Translations under genes and position numbers: made by a program
In this document: one piece after another, positions 5,271 through 8,981 of the stretch
Layout of the letters: the number at the start of each line of letters is the position of its first letter
How positions within the stretch are numbered: position 1 is the stretch's first letter
Origin: Coriobacteriia bacterium
GTDB lineage: Bacteria > Actinomycetota > Coriobacteriia > Anaerosomatales > JAUVQN01
Direction: 5' to 3'
DNA: 8,981 nucleotides
Assembly (NCBI GenBank): GCA_030598125.1
Contig: JAUVQN010000049.1
Span: forward strand, 1-8,981
The notes under the pieces: model-generated
Databases searched by the model: none
What the model was told of the DNA's origin: nothing
Seen by the model: the letters and a program-made list of their open reading frames with translations, nothing else

Positions 5271-7040
5271 TCAGTCACGCTTGAGGTGCAGTTCAGAGAG
5301 CTGGCGGGCCGTCACGGTGTCCGGCGCACCCGTGAGAGGGCAGGCACCGGACGACGTCTTGGGAAACGCGATGACGTCCCGGATGGAGTCCGCGCCCGCC
5401 AGGAGCATGACCAGCCTGTCGAGTCCGAGCGCGATACCGCCGTGCGGCGGGGCGCCCATCGTCAGCGCGTCCAGGAGGAAGCCGAACTTGTCGGCGGCCT
5501 CACGTTTCTCGATACCGAGGAGCGCGAGGACACGACGCTGCAGCTCCGCATCGTGGATGCGCAGCGTGCCCCCACCGACCTCGACGCCGTTGATCACGAG
5601 ATCGTGTGAGTACGACAGCACGTCCTCGGGCCGCTCCTCGAGCAGGTCGACGTGCTCGTCGAAGGGCCGCGTGAACGGATGGTGGCTCGCGGTGAAGCGC
5701 TCTTCTTCCTCGTCCCACTCGAACATGGGGAAATCGACGACCCACAGCGCGTCGAACCCGTCCCCGGCGAGTCCCAGCTCGTCGCCCAGGTGGGTACGCA
5801 CGACACCGAGCACCGGTTCGGCCACGCCCGGAACGTCGGCGACGAACAACGCGAGGTCGCCCGCTTCGATCTCGAGGGCCGACACGAGCGCGGTCCGCTC
5901 CTCCTCGGAGAAGAACTTCGTGATGGGCGACTTCACGTCTCCGTCGGACGTGTACGCGATCCAGGCGAGTCCCTTGGCCCCAGCGTCCGTGGCGATCTCG
6001 TTCAGCCGGTCCACGCGCGCTCGCGGCCAGTCGCCGCACCCCTTGACGTTGATGCCCTTCACCACGCCGCCCGAGTCCGCGACGGACCGGAACACCTTGA
6101 ACCCCGAGTCCGCGAAGACTCCGGTCAGGTCCACGAGCTCCAGCCCGAAGCGCGTGTCCGGCCGGTCGCTGCCGAAGCGACCCATCGCCTCCGCGTAGGG
6201 CATGCGAGGCAGCGGCGTCTCGAGCTCGACCCCGGCCTCCGCCATCACCTCGGACATGACGTCCTCGGTGAGCCCGAGCACGTCGTCCTGATCGACGAAG
6301 GACATCTCGACGTCCACCTGGGTGAACTCCGGCTGCCGGTCGGCGCGCAGGTCTTCGTCGCGGAAGCAGCGGGCGATCTGGTAGTAGCGCTCGACGCCTC
6401 CGATCATGAGCAGCTGCTTGAAGAGCTGCGGGCTCTGCGGGAGCGCGTAGAAGCGGTCCGCCTGCATCCTGGACGGCACGAGGAAGTCACGGGCGCCCTC
6501 AGGGGTGGCCTTCGTGAGCATCGGGGTCTCGATCTCCACGAAGCCGCGCTCCTCGAACGCCTTGCGGAACCGCTGCGTGATCCGGTCGCGCAGCAGGAGC
6601 GCTTGGAGCACTTCTTCGCGCCTCAGATCGATGTGCCGGTACTTGAGACGCGTGATCTCGTCGGTCTCGATGCCCTCCGCGACCTCGAACGGCGGCGTCA
6701 CGGCACGCGACAGCACTTCCGCGACGGTCACGAGTACTTCCATCTCGCCTGTGGCCATGTTCGGGTTCACGGTGCCCTCGGGGCGCTCCCGCACGGTCCC
6801 GGTAATCCGGAGCACCCACTCGGGCCGAACCTCTTCCCCGAGCGCGAAGACATCCCCCGACGCCTCGGGGTCGAACACCGTCTGCACGAGCCCCGAGCGG
6901 TCCCTGAGGTCGATGAAGACGAGTCCGCCGTGGTCGCGCCTGCGGTGCACCCATCCCGCGATCGTGACCTCGCGACCCGCGTCGACCCCCCGAAGGTCTC
7001 CCCCGTAGTCGCTCCTGAACGTGTAGCGGGAATCGAGCAT
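5271..7040 (-). CDS. aspS: Aspartate--tRNA ligase, bacterial type, probably non-discriminating (Asp/Asn)
   Basis: A 589-residue class II AspRS of the full bacterial type. Residues 1 to about 105 are the OB-fold anticodon-binding domain (AGWVHRRRDHGGLVFIDLRD at 28-47). The catalytic core has motif 1 around 165-175, the flipping-loop region KATPEGARDF at 177-186, QSPQLFKQ at 202-209, motif 2 FRDEDLRADRQPEFTQ at 226-241, and motif 3 GIALGLDRLVMLLAG at 535-549. The bacterial GAD insertion lies at about 290-425. His37 and Gly89 occupy the positions that are His and Gly in the non-discriminating Pseudomonas enzyme but Leu and Lys in E. coli. That suggests Asp is also placed on tRNA-Asn for amidation by GatCAB; no gat gene is in the window. 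ATG at 7040 is three bases after the hisS stop, with GGAGAGG at 7049-7055 inside hisS, so the two are cotranscribed. Identity is certain; the dual specificity is a residue-based prediction. Confidence 0.98.
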   Translation of the reverse strand: MLDSRYTFRSDYGGDLRGVDAGREVTIAGWVHRRRDHGGLVFIDLRDRSGLVQTVFDPEASGDVFALGEEVRPEWVLRITGTVRERPEGTVNPNMATGEMEVLVTVAEVLSRAVTPPFEVAEGIETDEITRLKYRHIDLRREEVLQALLLRDRITQRFRKAFEERGFVEIETPMLTKATPEGARDFLVPSRMQADRFYALPQSPQLFKQLLMIGGVERYYQIARCFRDEDLRADRQPEFTQVDVEMSFVDQDDVLGLTEDVMSEVMAEAGVELETPLPRMPYAEAMGRFGSDRPDTRFGLELVDLTGVFADSGFKVFRSVADSGGVVKGINVKGCGDWPRARVDRLNEIATDAGAKGLAWIAYTSDGDVKSPITKFFSEEERTALVSALEIEAGDLALFVADVPGVAEPVLGVVRTHLGDELGLAGDGFDALWVVDFPMFEWDEEEERFTASHHPFTRPFDEHVDLLEERPEDVLSYSHDLVINGVEVGGGTLRIHDAELQRRVLALLGIEKREAADKFGFLLDALTMGAPPHGGIALGLDRLVMLLAGADSIRDVIAFPKTSSGACPLTGAPDTVTARQLSELHLKRD

Positions 7041-7043
7041 GCG

Positions 7044-8414
7044 TCAGACCTCTCCGTCGATTCCGCCGAGCGCGCCGGCGTCCGATCCTTCGTCCACGCC
7101 GTCGTCGGTCCCGCCTACGGCGTCGGCATCGTCGAGCGTCCGCGACTCGCGCATGAGCGCGTCGACCTCGGACACCACGTCCGCCCGCGCGATCCGCGTC
7201 TCGACCTTCGTCGCCATGTCGCGCACGGTCGCCTCTCCAGCTGCGAGCTCGTCGGGCCCGACGACCACGACGAACGACGCCTTGAGCCTCCCGGCCTGCT
7301 TGAACTGCGCTTTCAGACTCCTCGACTGGTGGTCCGCCTCCGCGGCGATCCCGCCGCCGCGGAACTCCTCACAGATGAGGAACACGTCGTCGCGCACCGT
7401 GTCGTCCACCGCCGCGACGTACACGTCGGCGAGCGGGTGCGATTCGATGGCGACGCCCGCCGCCTCCATCGCCAGGAGCGTCCGCTCGAAGCCGAGCGCG
7501 AAACCGAGACCCGGGGTCGGCGGACCTCCGTACTCCTCCATGAGCCGGTCGTAGCGACCGCCTCCGCCGATGCCGTTCTGGGCCCCGAGCCCGTCGGCCT
7601 GCACCTCGAAGACCGTGCGCGTGTAGTAGTCGAGACCCCTCACGAGCCTGCAATCCTCCTCGTACTCGAGTCCCGCGTCGTCGAGCAGCCGCTTCACCGT
7701 GGCGTAGTGAGCAGCGCACGGCTCGCACAACGCGTCGACGATCCTCGGAGCCCCGTCCATGACCGTCTCGCATCCGGGATTCTTGCAGTCGAAGGCCCTC
7801 AGCGGATTCGTGTCCGCGCGCCTGACGCACTCTTCGCACAGGTCATCCGTACGCTCGAGGATGAACGCGCGCACCGAGTCCCGGTAGGCGGGACGGCATG
7901 TCTCGTCGCCCATCGAATTCACGAGGAGACGCATCCGCTCGTCCGGCAGGCCGACGGCCTCGAAGAACCGCCACAGGAGCAGGATCATCTCCGCGTCGGC
8001 GCTCGGCTCGGCGGCCCCGAGAAGCTCGGCGCCGATCTGCCAGAACTGGCGCATGCGCCCCTTCTGCGGACGCTCGTAGCGGAACATCGGTCCCGCGTAG
8101 TAGAGCTTGACGAAGGCACCCTGCGGCACGAGCCCATGTTCGAGCGCCGCCCGTACGACCGGCGCGGTGCCCTCCGGCCTCAGCGTGAGGCTCCGCTCCG
8201 CGCGGTCCTCGAACGTGTACATCTCCTTCGAGACGATATCGGTGGCCTCGCCGATCCCCCGGGTGAAGACCTCCGTGTGCTCGAACAGCGGCGTGTACAC
8301 GGGCTCGTATCCGTAGCGGGAGAAGAGCTCCTGGGCGATGCGCTCGACGTACTCCCAGGCCCTCGCCACGTCGGGCAGCATGTCGGCAGTGCCTTTCGGG
8401 GCGCGCGGCTTCAA
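7044..8414 (-). CDS. hisS: Histidine--tRNA ligase
   Basis: A 456-residue class II HisRS that charges tRNA-His. Motif 1 spans about residues 35-50 (EPVYTPLFEHTEVF), motif 2 is FRYERPQKGRMRQFWQIGAE at 111-130, and the family-specific loops are LVRGLDYYTRTVFE at 257-270 (HisA) and GGGGRYD at 283-289 (HisB). The insertion domain carries Cys pairs at 193/196, 210/215 and 230/233, a possible zinc site. The anticodon-binding domain is about 327-425. The last ~30 residues are an Asp/Gly-rich tail beyond the usual ~420-430 length. The start is TTG at 8414: it gives the conserved KPRAPKGTADMLPD beginning and has GGAGG at 8419-8423, four bases upstream. There is no ATG or GTG in a suitable place. It heads the hisS-aspS unit behind its own leader. 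I see no T-box sequence or His-rich leader peptide. Confidence 0.98.
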   Translation of the reverse strand: MKPRAPKGTADMLPDVARAWEYVERIAQELFSRYGYEPVYTPLFEHTEVFTRGIGEATDIVSKEMYTFEDRAERSLTLRPEGTAPVVRAALEHGLVPQGAFVKLYYAGPMFRYERPQKGRMRQFWQIGAELLGAAEPSADAEMILLLWRFFEAVGLPDERMRLLVNSMGDETCRPAYRDSVRAFILERTDDLCEECVRRADTNPLRAFDCKNPGCETVMDGAPRIVDALCEPCAAHYATVKRLLDDAGLEYEEDCRLVRGLDYYTRTVFEVQADGLGAQNGIGGGGRYDRLMEEYGGPPTPGLGFALGFERTLLAMEAAGVAIESHPLADVYVAAVDDTVRDDVFLICEEFRGGGIAAEADHQSRSLKAQFKQAGRLKASFVVVVGPDELAAGEATVRDMATKVETRIARADVVSEVDALMRESRTLDDADAVGGTDDGVDEGSDAGALGGIDGEV

Positions 8415-8439
8415 GCTGCCTCCGGTGACCGCGGTCGGA

Positions 8440-8461
8440 GCCGGGCCGAAGCAGGCCCGGC
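8440..8461 (-). promoter_or_regulatory. Strong GC hairpin in the hisS 5' leader
   Basis: GCCGGGCC-(6-base loop)-GGCCCGGC is a perfect eight-pair stem, 16 bases upstream of the hisS ribosome site. No T-run follows on the minus strand, so it is not a standard terminator. A second palindrome, GACCGCGGTC (8427-8436), lies between it and the SD. Together they could modulate hisS expression or simply protect the mRNA 5' end. Confidence 0.45.
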
Positions 8462-8479
8462 GGGCGTGGACGCTGGCCC

Positions 8480-8508
8480 ATTGTTCCGCATCGCCTGGGG
8501 CCGTGCAA
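8480..8508 (-). promoter_or_regulatory. Candidate hisS-aspS promoter
   Basis: Minus strand TTGCAC (8503-8508), exactly 17 bases, then AACAAT (8480-8485; four of six to TATAAT). Transcription would start near 8473 and give a leader of about 59 bases containing the strong hairpin. The -35 keeps only TTG of the consensus, so this is moderate support. Confidence 0.4.
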
Positions 8509-8544
8509 CGTCATGCAGGCGAAGGGACCGGCCCTGCGAACGGC

Positions 8545-8562
8545 CCCGCGACCGATCGCGAG
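8545..8562 (-). terminator. Hairpin after the MBL hydrolase gene, weak terminator candidate
   Basis: Minus strand CTCGCGA-TCGG-TCGCGGG folds into a seven-pair stem (one G-U) with a four-base loop, starting eight bases after the stop codon. It lacks a T-run; any terminator role is tentative. Confidence 0.25.
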
Positions 8563-8570
8563 CGGGAGGG

Positions 8571-8981
8571 TCACGCCCGCGGGAAGAAGGGGTTCACCGC
8601 GCGCTCCCGCCCCACCGTCGAATCCGGCCAATGACCAGGGAGCAAGTCGGTGTCTACGGGCAGGGGCGCGACGCGATCCACGATCGAGCGCTTGAGCTCG
8701 CGTGCGTCACCCCGAGGGAAGTCGGTCCGGCCGACGGAACCCGCGAACACGAGATCCCCCGAGAACAGCCTCCCCTCGGAGAGCAGCGAGATGCTGCCGG
8801 GCGTGTGCCCTGGCGTGTGGACGACCTCGAGCTCGAACCCTTCGCCCACCACCACGTCACCGTCCTCGAGCTCTCGGTCGGGTGGAGGCGCGCTCCCGTC
8901 CATGGCGAACAGCGCGGCGCCCGTGCCGACCGGGTCGCTCACGAACGGCGCATCGAGGCGGTGCGCGAGGAGAGGTGCACG
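8571..8981 (-). CDS. Metallo-beta-lactamase-fold hydrolase (glyoxalase II-like), C-terminal part
   Basis: The last 136 residues of an MBL-fold hydrolase of the hydroxyacylglutathione-hydrolase-like group; the N-terminus with the HxHxDH metal motif lies beyond the right edge. Visible metal-site parts are HTPGHTPGSISL (55-66 from the edge, ligand His59), FSGDLVFAGSVGRTDFP (73-89, bridging Asp76) and LPGHWPDSTVGRERAVNPFF (114-133, ligand His117). The third motif is normally PGHGP; here the Gly after the ligand His is Trp. The frame is open through the edge; a GTG at 8940-8942 lies inside the fold and is not the start. This family sits upstream of hisS in many Gram-positive genomes. Substrate is unknown; such proteins hydrolyse thioesters of glutathione or other small thiols. 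Confidence 0.92.
   Translation of the reverse strand, partial: RAPLLAHRLDAPFVSDPVGTGAALFAMDGSAPPPDRELEDGDVVVGEGFELEVVHTPGHTPGSISLLSEGRLFSGDLVFAGSVGRTDFPRGDARELKRSIVDRVAPLPVDTDLLPGHWPDSTVGRERAVNPFFPRA

Noticed and set aside
7843..8631. Minus-strand frame spanning the hisS leader and 5' part
   Set aside because: A frame-shifted shadow of hisS, Arg/Ala-rich and without domains; hisS motifs lie in the other frame.
1..8981. CRISPR arrays, insertion sequences, prophage, tRNA or rRNA genes
   Set aside because: No regularly spaced repeats, transposase motifs, terminal inverted repeats or tRNA/rRNA signatures were seen; the gene content is conserved housekeeping.

Overview
The window is GC-rich and every gene I can support lies on the minus strand, so transcription runs from high to low coordinates. 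Gene order in that direction is: metallo-beta-lactamase (MBL) hydrolase (cut by the right edge), hisS, aspS, a 275-base gap holding a structured RNA candidate, a small lipoprotein gene, rarA, an rsbW-like anti-sigma gene, a SigB/SigF-family sigma factor, an AI-2E-family membrane protein, and alaS (cut by the left edge). The order MBL-hisS-aspS-rarA, with an AI-2E-family gene next to alaS, is a conserved backbone of Gram-positive genomes. High GC, frequent GTG/TTG starts, an RsbW/SigB-type module and an AspRS with non-discriminating residues suggest a deep-branching actinobacterium (Coriobacteriia/OPB41-like) or a high-GC relative of Firmicutes. That assignment is inference.

Region by region: 8571-8981 is the C-terminal part of a glyoxalase-II-like hydrolase. 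8415-8570 is a leader with a candidate promoter, a strong GC hairpin and the Shine-Dalgarno (SD) sequence for a TTG-started hisS. hisS and aspS are three bases apart and surely cotranscribed. 4996-5270 has no gene but carries a post-aspS hairpin, a -35/-10 candidate, a 10-bp palindrome and a 136-nt multi-hairpin element. The fold of that element and its place between aspS and rarA fit a 6S RNA. A lipoprotein with a thioredoxin-like outline but no CXXC follows, 19 bases ahead of rarA. 2936-3056 holds a good extended -10 promoter. It starts an rsbW-like/sigma/AI-2E/alaS operon whose last three genes are joined by 4-base GTGA stop/start overlaps.

Functionally this is mostly translation (HisRS, AspRS, AlaRS) and replication-fork maintenance (RarA), combined with a stress-type sigma module. 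The less ordinary points are the 6S RNA candidate, the RsbW homologue that has lost its ATP-binding signature and has no RsbV beside it, the translational chaining of that sigma factor to alaS, and the CXXC-less thioredoxin-like lipoprotein. I see no mobile element, CRISPR array, tRNA or rRNA, and no convincing plus-strand gene.
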